Shown: one piece after another, positions 47,574 through 59,657 of the stretch
Layout of the letters: the number at the start of each line of letters is the position of its first letter
Position numbering within the stretch: position 1 is the first letter of the stretch
Assembly: GCA_009746045.1 (NCBI GenBank)
Contig: RPFO01000502.1
Location: 1-64,000, forward strand
Source: Mesostigma viride
Lineage: Eukaryota > Streptophyta > Mesostigmatophyceae > Mesostigmatales > Mesostigmataceae
Length of the DNA: 64,000 bases
Direction of reading: 5' to 3'
Notes under the pieces: model-generated
Told to the model about the DNA's origin: nothing
The model's input: only the letters and a program-made list of their open reading frames with translations
Database searches by the model: none
Made by a program: the position numbers and the translations under genes

Positions 47574-48204
47574 GATCGTGAAAAGGCGAGTAATACGAGT
47601 TGTGAGAGTGTTGTGTAGAATTCCGCCATGGTTCTTGCAGGAAATGTTGCCTTTATTAAGAATAAGGAACACAGACGTAAGTCACGTCACTTCCAAGACT
47701 GCACGCAGCACAGGCGACAGGGTCGCAGTGCCAAGAGAGCGTGCACGCAAGAACTAGCGTCCCGGTGCTACCAAGTCATACATATAGGTTGCTAGGGACG
47801 CGTCCAAGTATTCAGCTGCACTGTCACAGCTGAACTGTCAATCAATTGATTACACAGACTCTGGTACGCCTTTGGCGCGCAGATCTATCAATTGTCCATA
47901 CGGCTAGTCCTGTGGACCTATCCGTACACTACTCAGCATCAATTGTCTCCTAGGTCCTGGCGCGCTACAGCACGCCTACCTATCAATTGACCATCAAGTC
48001 CTGTACAAGTCCTGTCAACGTCCTGCGGACTGTCATAGTGACACTTGTACATCCTGTGTCCGTACGCGCCCACAGTGGCGCGCCGGGTACTGTCGGCACA
48101 GCCTAGGAAACGTCCTAACTTTTACGTTCCTTAACCAAATGAGGCGTTCAAGGTGCCGTTGGAAAGAGCGTAACAATCTCTATCCATCTAACGTAAATCC
48201 TTTA
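47574..48204. other. Non-coding stretch, probable 5' LTR/leader of copia-like element 1
   Basis: No gene seen. ATCAATTG words recur (TATCAATTGTCC, CATCAATTGTC, TATCAATTGACC, about 47,835-47,995). GTTGGAAAG at 48,158 is shared with the comparable region at 39,638. The right end passes directly into a truncated chromovirus RNase H. Confidence 0.4.
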
Positions 48205-48668
48205 CGTTAACTCATCTGCTCGCCCAACCCAACCTGGTGCCCCGTCAAGCACGCTGGCTGGAGTACTTGTCCCAGTTCGCCCCCTTTAAGATTCAGTACG
48301 TCAAGGGTGCAGAGAACGTGGTCCCAGACGCCCTTTCCCGGCGGGAGGACTACTGGTTCTATGAAGATCTGGGAGTACTACATACCACTTGCGTCCCAGC
48401 TCAGGCGCCCGGCACGTCCTATGGTGACCTTCCGCGGTCGCCGCAGGCTCGTTATTTGTTTCACACGGGTCGTACCACCATGGACGACCTATCCCCCGAC
48501 TGGGGTTCGCACGAGGACGTGCGCGCCCCCGGGGAAGGGGAGGGGTCCCATTCGCGCTTGCCACTCAGCCACGTGGTCCCGGCTCAGGGAATTTTTCACT
48601 TGCAGCCCATTGGGTCCCCCACCATTTTCTCGGAGTACGTATACCAAACCCTCGAGACTGAAGAGGAG
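48205..48668 (+). pseudogene. Chromovirus RNase H end and linker
   Basis: THLLAQPNLVPRQARWLEYL and then KGAENVVPDALSR are the C-terminal signature of Ty3/gypsy RNase H. About 100 residues of Pro/Ser/Gly-rich linker follow up to the 5-bp target duplication AGGAG (48,664-48,668) of element B. Confidence 0.8.
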
Positions 48669-48674
48669 TGTTAA

Positions 48675-50022
48675 CCCATACTCCGTCAGGCCATTTTTGG
48701 CACTTTCAGACCCCTAAAATTGCCAAAAATCATAACTCATAGACCACAACTCCAAATACCCCCAACCAAGATGCTAGGAGTGTCTACACTTCAAGGGCTT
48801 TCATAATATGCAATGATATCATGAGTCTTATTAGTCCTTTGGATGATACCTTCAGTCAAAGTGAGCCAAAAGACGATCATTTTGTGCCAAGAAAAAGTAT
48901 ACCCCCCCCCCTTCTACTGAGGGGAGGGTCAGAAACCTCAAACCCAACATTGGACAATTTAGTTGGATAGTCCAATGGTGCTTTCCTTTGGTCAAAATAC
49001 CCGGATAGCCCATTTGACCCATACCATGCCCGCGTTTACGTGTGTGGCTTACGCGCGCGCAAACAGCCAACTATGCCATGCCATACAATGATGCAATATA
49101 ATTGACCACAATAGACTGCCAAATATGCTGGAATACAAATATGAAGCCACCTGACACTCACTGAACGGTATCCCCCCAAGAAATGCCACAAACTGTGCAA
49201 CATAATGGCTAATACCCCTCCTTGAGCAGGCATGGAAGGCAGTTGCAATTACCACTAATATATCCACCATCAGACATGTATGAACGTACGAGTTTCCATG
49301 CAACCAACACGGAAACGAATCGCCGCACCTGCCTCGATCACGACCTGGCCGGGTTCCGCTGGCCGACATGCTCATACGTCCCGGATACTGATGCTAGTGG
49401 CACAGGCAGCCATAGCCGCTCTATCCATGCATCCGTCATGATAACCATGTTGATTTATCTATGCAAAGATGACGTCTAACGCGTCGACGTTCCCAGCAGA
49501 TGGTGCGCAGCGGACTTCCGTAAAACAATGTAAGGCCCAGGCGGAAAGAAGCTACCAAGAAACCAAAAAGAAACCGGCGATACCAAACGGGACGTCTCTT
49601 CTGATGGTGGCGACCAAGACAGAGATGATAACCACTGCGTATTTTCACAGTTCCGTGAATCTGATAATTCTTGACGAACCAACATAATGCATCATCGTTC
49701 AGGGGTCATCATCTGACCCATTTCAAGCTGCGGAACCCCAAATTTCCACCAAATGGCACGTTGACAGCCATATCTCGCTATGCGCGCGCGCAACGGTAAA
49801 AAATGTTAGCAAAAGTCACGTGATGCACAGCCTGGCAACGTGGTATTTAGGTGGCTATGGCGCAAATATCCCACCAACCTATGCATTTACGTTCACATTG
49901 GGTCTGTCCCGAGTTGCCTGACCACTTACATCCGTACCCGATGGCGCGGCGCTCGCGCAATATTTTGCCACGTGGCGGGGGGTGCAAGTGTATCCAAATG
50001 GATACACTTGACGGAGTATGGG
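48675..50022. mobile_element. piggyBac-type non-autonomous element, 1,348 bp
   Basis: TTAA on both sides (48,671-48,674 and 50,023-50,026) and inverted ends CCCATACTCCGTCA at left and its complement at right are the hallmark of piggyBac. No transposase is encoded. It sits 6 bp inside the left LTR of element B and is therefore the youngest layer here. Confidence 0.9.
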
Positions 50023-50026
50023 TTAA

Positions 50027-50537
50027 AGGCATGTGTGATTATTATGGGGACTTAAATTAATAATTTGTAGGTGGTGAATCATTGCCGACTTAAGCGTCAG
50101 GAGCCAGGAAAATTATTTATTACGTCCATATGGTGTGGCTTTCCATGGCTACCTCAAGGTAGCGTGAACATTGGTAATTATGGTAGGTGTGTGGTGGCGG
50201 CGGCCCTGGTATGCGCATGGGCCGACAATGGGTCGATAACGACAGCTGGTATGTTGGAACATGGTGCATGCACATGCATGACTCGGTACGGCATGGTATG
50301 ACATGCACAATGATGACACAATACTATAATCTGGTGAAGATAGTAGTGACCAACAGTCCTAGTGCCATTGTACAACTTGGCACATAGTCATAGTGTCCGT
50401 TCACATAGGACGAATCCCACTTAGGTACTACTATCCGAGCATATCTATTTGTTAATTAGGGCTCGAATACAACTGCCCGTATTATAGATTTCTGCACGGT
50501 CAGCATAATGGGCATATTCAAGACAGGATTCTTGACA
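50027..50537 (-). repeat. Left (3') LTR of element B, main part
   Basis: 511 bp matching 52,073-52,583 with one change seen (CACATAGTC against CACACAGTC). The first 6 bp of this LTR are at 48,669-48,674. Confidence 0.9.
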
Positions 50538-52066
50538 CCCTCCTTGCACATGATGCTGTCTATAAATACAAACGCTAGATCCTGGGCGAGGGTAGTCGGG
50601 TACCTAAGTGGATTCCCTCCTTACACGACACCCTGGTCTTGATATAAAACAGCAAGAAAAATGAGGGCAAGGTTGTGTAGCCCCATATTGTCACATGGAG
50701 TGCGCCACACGAGGGTGGAGCCAAACGGGAAACAGGCTCTTAAACTGTAAAGACTGGTTGCTCAGTGTTGAGGCTGGATGCAGACTGTAGCCGGTACTGG
50801 TTGATGCCAGGGTTGCAGCTGGAAACGTTGGGTACTACTGGTAGCTGCTGGTAAACCGGTGACGTCAGCTGTTGTGTGTGCACACACGATCTATGCTGTG
50901 TGTGGGTACAGTTTCTTGTGTGGTGCTGGTAGTGCTACTTTGACTTGCTTGCCAACACGAGTTTTGATGCAACTTACTGCAACTACTACAAGGTGAACTG
51001 TGACGTGAGGATGTAGAGCTGGTTGCTGGACTGCTACTTGCTAGCTAGACAAGTGCGTGCAGCTGACTGCAGCTACTATCTACTCTACGCCTGTGGTGGA
51101 GAGTCATGCATGTGCTGCTGGGTGCTACTACTTCTCCTTGCTGGCTAGGCAAGTGTGGGTAGCTGCCTGCATGGACTATGCAGTGTACTCTGTTCCTGCT
51201 GGTGTTGCCTGCTGTGCTTGTTGATGCCAGTGTGATGGTGCTGATGGGACTGAATGATAAAACTGCAACTAGTGCTGAAAACAACGTGGGGGTTAGTGAG
51301 CACCCTCCTTAGTGTGGTGTGCAGCTGTGTCAGCAGGCTGGCCTTGAGAGCAGGACCCAGGGAATGTTCCCTTTTTTCTTGGAAACTTGGAGCATGGCAG
51401 GCTCTGGGCTCTTGAAGTGATGACCGTTTAAAAAGAATTCCGGTTTAAAAGAATGCGCCCAAAAGAATGTTGATGCCACGCGAAATGGTGCCGGTACAAA
51501 AGAAAGACCGGTTCTCATGAAAAATTCTTGAGATAAACAGCTCCGCCGATTTCTCGTCGATGCTCACAGCTCGCGCGGCTCAGTGGGAGCCCGTCAGTGA
51601 CCCCGCGCCGATTGAACGCACTGCACTCGGCCAAAAATGTGCTGCCAGGTAAAAAATCACTGGCGCTGCCTGGAACCAGAGCCGGCACCTTTTGAGTGCC
51701 AGGCTTCAGTGCCGACGTCCCCATCACCGAAATGTTGGCGTTTGATCAGTTTCGGGCATATATAAGTATAAAAGCGTAGATCTGGCCTGCGCACCGGAGC
51801 TTGGGAAATTCTTGACGGATTTTAGCGACGGTAGGTGTCACCCCGAATATTTGGTGTTACCACACGTTGAAGTAGGTCGATTGAACGCCTGGAATTTCAC
51901 GGTAGCATCTGCGCCATAATCATGGTCGTATCAAGTACAAGAATTCGACCAAGCTGCTCCGTATATGAAAATATAAACTATGATCAAGGCGCTCAATAAA
52001 ATGTGAGCTGCCGCTTAGAGGTTGGTTAATTCCGTTGAAAGATCTTGCCCCGGACCTCCGATGCCA
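50538..52066 (-). other. Interior of element B, no gag or pol
   Basis: 1.5 kb without a convincing gene. In element sense it holds, about 385 bases after the primer-binding site, the box GGCTCTGGTTCCAG with a T run after it (51,683-51,650), which is shared with elements A and C. TTTTGCGTGG-like and TGCTGGT-rich repeats fill the left part (50,760-51,250). Confidence 0.6.
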
Positions 52067-52583
52067 TGTTAAAGGCATGTGTGATTATTATGGGGACTTA
52101 AATTAATAATTTGTAGGTGGTGAATCATTGCCGACTTAAGCGTCAGGAGCCAGGAAAATTATTTATTACGTCCATATGGTGTGGCTTTCCATGGCTACCT
52201 CAAGGTAGCGTGAACATTGGTAATTATGGTAGGTGTGTGGTGGCGGCGGCCCTGGTATGCGCATGGGCCGACAATGGGTCGATAACGACAGCTGGTATGT
52301 TGGAACATGGTGCATGCACATGCATGACTCGGTACGGCATGGTATGACATGCACAATGATGACACAATACTATAATCTGGTGAAGATAGTAGTGACCAAC
52401 AGTCCTAGTGCCATTGTACAACTTGGCACACAGTCATAGTGTCCGTTCACATAGGACGAATCCCACTTAGGTACTACTATCCGAGCATATCTATTTGTTA
52501 ATTAGGGCTCGAATACAACTGCCCGTATTATAGATTTCTGCACGGTCAGCATAATGGGCATATTCAAGACAGGATTCTTGACA
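52067..52583 (-). repeat. Right (5') LTR of element B
   Basis: 517 bp from TGTTAAAGG to TCTTGACA on the plus strand, followed by AGGAG. Adjacent inner sequence is the primer-binding site. Confidence 0.9.
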
Positions 52584-54127
52584 AGGAGGCGGATGCGTAC
52601 ACCGTCACCTCCGTTCTGGAGACGCTGATCAGCCGATTCACCGTCACGGAAGCAGCAGCCCTGGAGGCGATCAGGTCGCACCCTCAGCAGATGGGCAAGC
52701 TCCCGTGCAAGTTCCAGGACGGACGACTCTATGTCATGGTGAGACCTGACTGCTGGCGCCTGTACGTCCCGGAGATATGTAGAGCGGCTCTGCTCCATGA
52801 GCTCCACGACTCCCTCACCGGTGGCCACCAAGGAATCCATCGCCTGCTGCCGCGGGCCAGAAAGAACTTCTACTGGCCAGGTATGCGGGAGTACATCGAG
52901 ACGTACGTGCGCGAGTGTCCATCATGCCAGATCATGAAGTCCCGCAACACGGGGTCACAAGCGATCCCCAAGACGCTGCCTGACCCCATGGCGCCTTGGG
53001 ACTCATTGATGATGGATTTTATTGGCCCCTTCCGGAAGACCAAGCACGGCAACAGCATGATCTTGGTTTTCTTGGACCGCCTGACGCGCATGTGTCACTT
53101 GGCCCCATGCCCGGCCGAGCTCACGGCTGAGGCTTGCGCTAAGTTGTATCTCCACCACGTGTTTCGGTACCACGGACTCAGCCGGCAATTCATATCGGAC
53201 CGTGACAAGTTGTTCACGGCTCGCTTCTGGCAGGAGTTCTTTGAACGACTGGGCACCAAGGTGTCATTGGGGACAGCGTACCACAGCTCGTCCTCTCACC
53301 TGGTGGAGCGACTGAACCGCACAGTGCAAGAGACCATGCAACACTACACTGACGCGGTGGGAGGCAATTGGGAGGAGTTTCTGGGCTTGGTGGAATTCTC
53401 CTTGAACAACGCCCCCCAGGCGGCCCATGGCTTCACGCCGTTCTTCCTCAACACTGGCAGGCACCCGCTTACGCCGACCGACCTTCTCACGAGCCCCGCT
53501 TTGGCAGAGAAAACGGTCCGGCGGGACACCCTGGAAGGGGTGGAGAAGCTGTTGGTTCAGATGCGTCAGGCCCATGACAGCGCGGTCAGGGGCTACCGAG
53601 CCGCAGCCGAGCGCTATATGGCGAGGACCGCTAGTCGCCTGGACGCGCGCACCCCGTCGATTGAGGCAGGCGACTGGGTTCTGGTGGAAGGCCCCCGACT
53701 AGGACGTTTCTCCGAGAAGGTAGGAGGTGAGCTCAAGACCAAGCTCCGTCCTATGTTCCTGGGGCCTCACAAGGTCTTGGAGAAGCTGGGCGATGTGATG
53801 TTCAAGGTCGACATCCCAAGCTCCTGGAACACTTCCCCCAACTTCCACCGCGATCAACTCAAGTTGTATCACCAGAACTCCATCCAAGGTCGCCTCAATC
53901 CGCCGGCCCCCGTCGAATACAACCCCGAGACCGGTGAACAGGAAGACGAGGTGGCCGAGATTGTGGACCACCGGGACATCCAGCGCGGGAGAAGCAGACA
54001 GCGACAGTACCGAGTACGATGGCGTTTTACCCAGCACGACTATGAGGACTCATGGCGTACGGAGAACGAGCTAGGCGGATGTGAGCGCCTGCTACGGGAA
54101 TACAAGAAGAGGTGTGCCCTACACTAG
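52584..54127 (+). CDS. Chromovirus integrase with chromodomain
   Basis: An H-x-H...CxxC zinc finger is visible (HDSLTGGHQGIHRLLPRARK and ECPSCQ). The catalytic core has MMDFIGPF, ISDRDKLF and SHLVERLNRT for D, D, E. A GPY/F-like region follows (KLRPMFLGPHKVLEKLGDV, then HRDQLK). The last 65 residues, VAEIVDHRD, RQYRVRWRF and DYEDSWRTENELGG, are a chromodomain that targets heterochromatin. The frame is open from the insertion point to the stop at 54,125-54,127. Confidence 0.88.
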
Positions 54128-54326
54128 GGCAGTAGATAGTAAGAAAGGTGTTCATCATGCAGGGCCGTACAGGTCCAGGTAAGGTACGTAGGCAGCCGCC
54201 ACGGGCTGCAGGACACGTATGTAGGGGACCAGCTGGGTCCTGCACGAGGTATGTACAGGTATGTCCATATTGACAGGGTAGGTGGGTATGTAGACAGCCG
54301 TACAGGCTTTCTTACAAGACGCTATG
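54128..54326. other. Non-coding, 3' of chromovirus pol
   Basis: Contains the purine run AGTAAGAAAGG before TGTTCATC (about 54,139-54,157), which could be a polypurine tract and LTR start, and GTACAGG repeated four times. It ends in the target duplication CTATG of element C. Confidence 0.4.
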
Positions 54327-54842
54327 TGTCAAAAATCCTAATAATGCGTCAATGAATGAGCTCAAATGTTGCGGCACAACTCATTTCATTAATACAATAA
54401 AAGACGCATATATAGAATTTAAGGACCGTGACCGGTGTCCATTGCCAAGCCACAAGGCAACTGGCCCACCATCAGGTAACGTGAAAAGGTGCACGCCGAC
54501 CTCTTAAACAATGTCCAATGTCGGCTGCACACATTATCCCTACGTTAACTTAACACATAAAGTGTCTCCACTTGCACAACTGGCACACAAAATCCACTAG
54601 GCAATGATGCGAATATTCGGCACCAATATTCGACCCCACTATTGCGCGGCGCTAGGAGTTAGCCACCGCCAAATGGTACGAGATACTCAACTGTCCGTCA
54701 TAAGAAAAGTACCGCCGGAAAGAACACGGCAAGCCCTACTCAGCCCTAATAATATCCTTGGCCAGAAAATACAGAAGATTGGCCACAACATAACATAGGC
54801 TGGCAAACGGGCACATCCAGGGTTTATACTAAAACCCTGACA
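54327..54842 (-). repeat. Left (3') LTR of element C
   Basis: 516 bp, plus-strand ends TGTCAAAAATCC and AACCCTGACA; paired with 56,257-56,772. Confidence 0.92.
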
Positions 54843-56256
54843 CCCCCCTTGCACGTTGCCAGTGCAGGGTCCAATGAACGTCAAGTCCCCCCTCAACTAG
54901 GGTAGGGCTTGCCGGGTACAACATACCCCAGCAACCCCCCCTTACCCGGGAAGCCCCTCCCAAGGAACCATCCAGCAACACATTCACTGAAAAAATGCCA
55001 TCCTGGTCATAACAACAAAGGTGCTACATGCCTGCGTCTCTTCCAAAATACATCCAGGCGTCCCTAGAGGTATAAACTGACAGCCCCAGCGTCCCAGGTC
55101 TGATGCAGAAACACAGCAATAAGTCACAACAACTACACTTGCCAGGAATAGCACACATGGGCAAACACTGCCCCATCAGGCTACCAATAGCCCTAAAATG
55201 GACCACCACGGTCCCAAGGCCTCCACGGCCCCACGCTGGCACGCCGTCGTGCCAACAAACTCCCGGGAGTGATCAGGTCCCGAGCATGGAAAGTCAACCA
55301 AGAACTTCCCCCAGAGCGCTCCCATAACAGGTTGGACTGATCCCAACCTCCAGACTGGCCAAAACACTAGGCTGCACATGCTAGTTTGCCTCGTCCATTC
55401 AAAAACACAGCTGACCACCAAGTTTGCATGCAAAGCAGGCGCGTACATCCCAAAGTAGGTCAATACAGACCACAGGCCACGTTAGGCCCCACAAATGTCG
55501 TCGCGAGCCAGTCTCATGTCAACACACCCCCCCCTCAAGAAATAAGTGGGGGCAAATATTTTTGTCAGCTTTAAAATGTCACAAGCTCCCTTGGCTTAGA
55601 GCTTCTAAAATAACATGCAGCTCACTGGTACTCCTGACCAGCTTCAAAATCAAAAACCCACTGGCATAGCCAGCTTCAAAAGAGAGACCATGCTGGCACT
55701 CCTGGCCAACATCTTCATCGCCAACAAAAAGCCGGTAGGCAGGCAGTCCTCGTCGACAAAAAATGCTGGAAATTCCGCAGGCTGCGCCACCAAAAATGGC
55801 GATAATCCGTTGCGCTGGTTGCTCGCAAAATTCCAGCCGACGTCCGCTCCGAGCCACATGTTGATGCGCAGGTCACTGGTACAGAAAAAGAGAAAAAAGT
55901 CTGCACCCAGCTGGAACCAGAGCCTTGACCTCGCCATGCGGGGCTCAACGCCAGGCGGCGCCAGCCCACAGCAAACCCGAAACATGAAAGTTCCGCTGGC
56001 TTTGACACATATAACAACTCGCCTGCGTGGCTGCGCTGGCCCAGGCCTGTCGACCCATGAAATTTCTGCCCGTTCCGCCGAACTTCAAATTCAAAATGCT
56101 GCGACGTATGAATCCTCACGACATTGCTCACGAAATTACGTAACAACGCTGCCGCCATCAATTATATGCGCCGGCAGGGTAAAATGGCTTCATCATGGTC
56201 ACAAGAATGTCGTTCAAAGTCGTCTCAAAGGTGGGGAACTTTCCCTCCCGATACCA
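54843..56256 (-). other. Interior of element C, no gag or pol
   Basis: 1.4 kb. In element sense the box GGCTCTGGTTCCAG with a following T run lies at 55,924-55,890, about 333 bases after the primer-binding site. A plus-strand frame (55,615-56,271) and a minus-strand frame (55,650-55,985) are open but have no recognisable domain and are not supported as genes. Confidence 0.5.
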
Positions 56257-56772
56257 TGTCAAAAATCCTAATAATGCGTCAATGAATGAGCTCAAATGTT
56301 GCGGCACAACTCATTTCATTAATACAATAAAAGACGCATATATAGAATTTAAGGACCGTGACCGGTGTCCATTGCCAAGCCACAAGGCAACTGGCCCACC
56401 ATCAGGTAACGTGAAAAGGTGCACGCCGACCTCTTAAACAATGTCCAATGTCGGCTGCACACATTATCCCTACGTTAACTTAACACATAAAGTGTCTCCA
56501 CTTGCACAACTGGCACACAAAATCCACTAGGCAATGATGCGAATATTCGGCACCAATATTCGACCCCACTATTGCGCGGCGCTAGGAGTTAGCCACCGCC
56601 AAATGGTACGAGATACTCAACTGTCCGTCATAAGAAAAGTACCGCCGGAAAGAACACGGCAAGCCCTACTCAGCCCTAATAATATCCTTGGCCAGAAAAT
56701 ACAGAAGATTGGCCACAACATAACATAGGCTGGCAAACGGGCACATCCAGGGTTTATACTAAAACCCTGACA
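56257..56772 (-). repeat. Right (5') LTR of element C
   Basis: 516 bp, no difference from the left LTR seen by eye; followed by CTATG. Confidence 0.92.
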
Positions 56773-56824
56773 CTATGGTCCCGATACTGTTCCCGACTGG
56801 GTGCCCCTCACCTGGCGGTTGCAG

Positions 56825-58073
56825 ATGGAGCCGTCGGGAGACGAGGACTCTTCGTTGTTCGCAGACATGGTGGATATAGGGACATTTGACGATGGGCAGC
56901 TAGGGCGGGCTCAGGCGGCTGCTGTGCCGTCTATCAGCCAGCCGCGACACTCGACGCCTGGTGCCAGCGGCCCCCAGGAGCTGAAGGCACAGGCTCGGCT
57001 GCAAGAGGAGATTCGGCAACGGGAGACCTCGTCCCGGGAGAATCAGGAATGCTACTATCCGAAGTGGCATGTCTCCGGTTATGACTCTGACGAGGTTCTA
57101 TGGCGTCGCCGCAAGAGACATGGGCGGGCGGAATCGGACTTTGTTTCTAAACCCTATTGTCCTGACCGCGCCCCCGGTTCCAAGTCAGATCCGGTATCCG
57201 CGCTCAAGCTGTGTATCAGCAGACAGGTGGGATTCCTGATCGAGGTGGAGTGGAGGACAACCTCGGTTGAGGGCCAGGTGGTGGCAGTGGCGTGGGAGCA
57301 GCATCCGCCACTCTGTGCTTGCGGCGACTGCCAGGACGTTCTGGAGGCTCTAATAGCGTACCCCCGCCTGGCGCTGCTACTGATCCCTGAACGCGTTCGC
57401 AACCGATTGCCGGACGCGTTTAGGAGAGTTACCCTACGAGGCGCGCTCTGCACGGGGTGCTGGGAGTGGTCCTTGCGGGAGGCGTGCCGGAGGATCTGGA
57501 AGATGGATGTGGCGGAGGGAGATGACCCCGAAGGCGAGGGTGACAGGCAGCTGGCTGACGACGGGTCGGATGACGACCTGCCACGGGTCCGCCGTGACGA
57601 TCCTGAGGAGGATGGTGTCCCTTGGGCGGCGCAGGTCGGTACACGGCCGCCCCGCCGCCTCATTGTGTACAACCGTGAGGCGGTGATGGCTCGCACCAGG
57701 AGGTTCCCTACTAAGGGGCGTCCTCGGGGTCGACCAAGTGTGGTGGTGGCCCCGCGGGACAGGTCCGGGGAGAGACACGGTGAGAGCCGCCCTGCCCCGC
57801 GCCACGAGCGTGGCGGACAATCGGCACGTCATGAAACGCCACGCGAGTCTATCCGACGGCGCGACGAGCGTGGCGATTGGTGGGAAGCACGTCCGGACTC
57901 GGCACAGGACTTGTACCACGCTCACGGGGCGCGGGAGAGACGCCGGCACACGTCACGGGAATCTCGTCAGCAAGAAGAGCTGCGGGAGTCACGCCGGCGC
58001 GAGACGCGACAGGCGCCGTTCCACCCCAGGGACAATCACGGTTCCCTGGACCGTGTCGAGCACACCGGTTCAG
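56825..58073 (+). pseudogene. Unrecognised charged ORF, split by copia-like element 2
   Basis: From MEPSGDEDSSLFADMVDIGT it is open for about 415 codons to the insertion point, and its frame appears to go on at 63,882 to the window edge. Residues about 130-220 look globular with Cys pairs (LCACGDCQDVLEALI, LCTGCWEWSLREACRRIW). The rest is acidic and then Arg/Glu/His-rich (RRRETRQAPFHPRDN). Position just 3' of a chromovirus pol suggests gag of a neighbouring gypsy copy or an extra ORF of that element. A host gene is also possible. No domain named. Confidence 0.5.
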
Positions 58074-58555
58074 TTGGTTGGAGACCCATATCTAGGGTCC
58101 ACATGGGTCCTCAAAGATAGAGGATCTTGTACAGATTACTACAATATACTTTATTGTAGTATTGGGCCAATGGCTGTACTTCACTAGTACTCGCCAATGG
58201 GATAACGCCACGTAGAATGTGTGGGCGTCTCCCAGGCCTCCACGTCACCGGCTGGTCAAGGGCCGGTGTAGTCCTGTCAATAGGACTGAGCCGACTATCG
58301 GCCTATCATGTATGCGCATCTGCCTTGGTACCTCCTAGAGGATTCTAGAAGTATCTAACACACGGCATGCACTGAACTACATGGAATGCATGTCCACGTA
58401 GGATATTCAGCAAGACTGATGAAGGTGCCAAGCGCAACAGGTTCTTATGCGCAACGAAGACGAATTATGCAACAACGACAATAACGTATGAGAACAATAA
58501 ACACAACGTTCATCTCATGCTTTCTGATTTACATCGCATTCCATTTATTTGCAAC
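58074..58555 (+). repeat. 5' LTR of copia-like element 2
   Basis: Pairs with 63,401-63,881; starts TTGGTTGGAGACCCA and ends TTATTTGCAACT. A few small differences from the right LTR point to some age. Confidence 0.88.
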
Positions 58556-59650
58556 TTGTATTCATTGTCATTTCGACAACCGAGGGCAGTTTCCGTTAAA
58601 GCCTAGCCCGAGTGAGCATAGGCTTTGCCGAATTACTGTTGGCCCTGGCCCCGGTGAGCACAGGGACGACAGGACTAAACTTCGAGCCAGCGACCATGCG
58701 TACGTTATGGCTAGACGGAATTTAGAAGGCTCGGAATCTGACTCGGACAGCCTGCATCTAATTCGGTTTCGATTCTTCATCAAGTTGATGTGCTGTAACC
58801 AGTTTACATCAGCCGGTTCAGGCGTAGGGTGTATAAACTGGTTGATAGCACATGGTTGAAGAGATTTTCCCTTCTGAGCGGAATCTTTTTCAGCCTCGAT
58901 TTGGATCCAAGCTGTTGGAATGTCAACGCAAGCCATCGAATCGTCAAGAACGGTTTGAATTGCGGTTTGTATTGCTTTGGTTTCGGCGGCCTGCATGCCT
59001 TTTGTCGACCATGCTCGCCGTCAGGCTGAATTGGATATCATGCCGCTTTGGATACTTACGAGTATCATGCATCATAAAAGGAAGTTGCTTTGTGTTTTGC
59101 AAAGGCGGTTGAGTGATGAACGATTGGATTTCAGCATCATGCCTGGTTTCTCGGCAACATAAAGCGACGCTGTCTTTATTTCAACGAGCTTTTTTGCTAT
59201 AGTAACGGATGTTTTCTGCATGTTACTAATTGGCTCTTTTTCTTTTGGAAAGGCCGTGTGTGCTGTAAAAAGCTGGTTGGAAACCGTGGAGAAGGCTGGA
59301 CATGTGCCTCAGGTGTGCCATGTTTTGTCTTTCCACCATGCAGGAAACAAGCCATGACAACACAAGTACACGCCCAGTGACGTGATGCTTATACGTAAGA
59401 AGCTGGAATATCCAAGCTGGAGCAAAGGATACCCAGATGGAAGTGCTCTAGCTGCTGCAGCAGATCTCCCAAGCCGTCAAGAGCGGTGCCCTTCGTGGTG
59501 GTGACGCTTCTCAGCCGCGTGGTGGTGACGCTTCCCACCTGCGTGGTAATGATGCTTCTCAGCCGCGTGGTGGCAATAACTCTCATGGCCGCAAGAGGAA
59601 GCAGCAGCAGAAAAACTAGATGATCCTCTCTGTTTATATAACCCCTACAG
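58556..59650 (+). other. Leader and degenerate gag region of copia-like element 2
   Basis: No intact gene. Near 59,490-59,620 a repeated GGTGGTGACGCTTCTCAGCC encodes RGGDASQPRGGDAS-type repeats and then a basic end (GRKRKQQQKN), the likely gag C-terminus. The part before it shows nothing recognisable. Confidence 0.5.
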
Positions 59651-59657
59651 CGTCCTT

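Larger units (their letters stand above)
48669..52583 (-). mobile_element. Non-autonomous LTR element B, carrying a piggyBac-type insertion
   Basis: The right LTR is 52,067-52,583 (517 bp). The left LTR is the same 517 bp but split after TGTTAA by the TTAA element at 48,675-50,022. One difference was seen between the LTRs. The duplication is AGGAG (48,664-48,668 and 52,584-52,588). In minus-strand sense, TGGCATCGGAGG follows the 5' LTR as primer-binding site and GCAAGGAGGG precedes the 3' LTR. The 1.5-kb interior has no gag or pol. Confidence 0.9.
48205..54127 (+). mobile_element. Ty3/gypsy chromovirus pol, 5'-truncated, split by element B (fossil)
   Basis: The end of RNase H plus a linker (48,205-48,668) and the linker, integrase and chromodomain (52,584-54,127) lie on either side of the LTR element at 48,669-52,583. 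Gag, protease and most of the reverse transcriptase are missing at the left junction. The integrase part is open throughout. Older than the elements inside it. Confidence 0.85.
54327..56772 (-). mobile_element. Non-autonomous LTR element C (complete, young)
   Basis: LTRs 54,327-54,842 and 56,257-56,772 (516 bp each, TG...CA) look identical by eye. The duplication is CTATG (54,322-54,326 and 56,773-56,777). In minus-strand sense TGGTATCGGGAGGG follows the 5' LTR as primer-binding site and GCAAGGGGGG precedes the 3' LTR. The 1.4-kb interior has no gag or pol but has the TGGTTC box shared with A and B. Confidence 0.92.

Noticed and set aside
48230-48250. TGGTGCCCCGTC as a gypsy primer-binding site
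   Set aside because: It is part of the coding stretch QPNLVPRQARWLEYL of RNase H, a conserved signature.
52691-53000. Host gene start at the Met of the integrase ORF
   Set aside because: The homology to chromovirus linker and zinc finger continues upstream to the insertion point, so this is an internal Met.
55615-56271. 218-codon plus-strand frame inside element C
   Set aside because: Opposite to element sense, extends into the LTR and has no domain; chance open frame.
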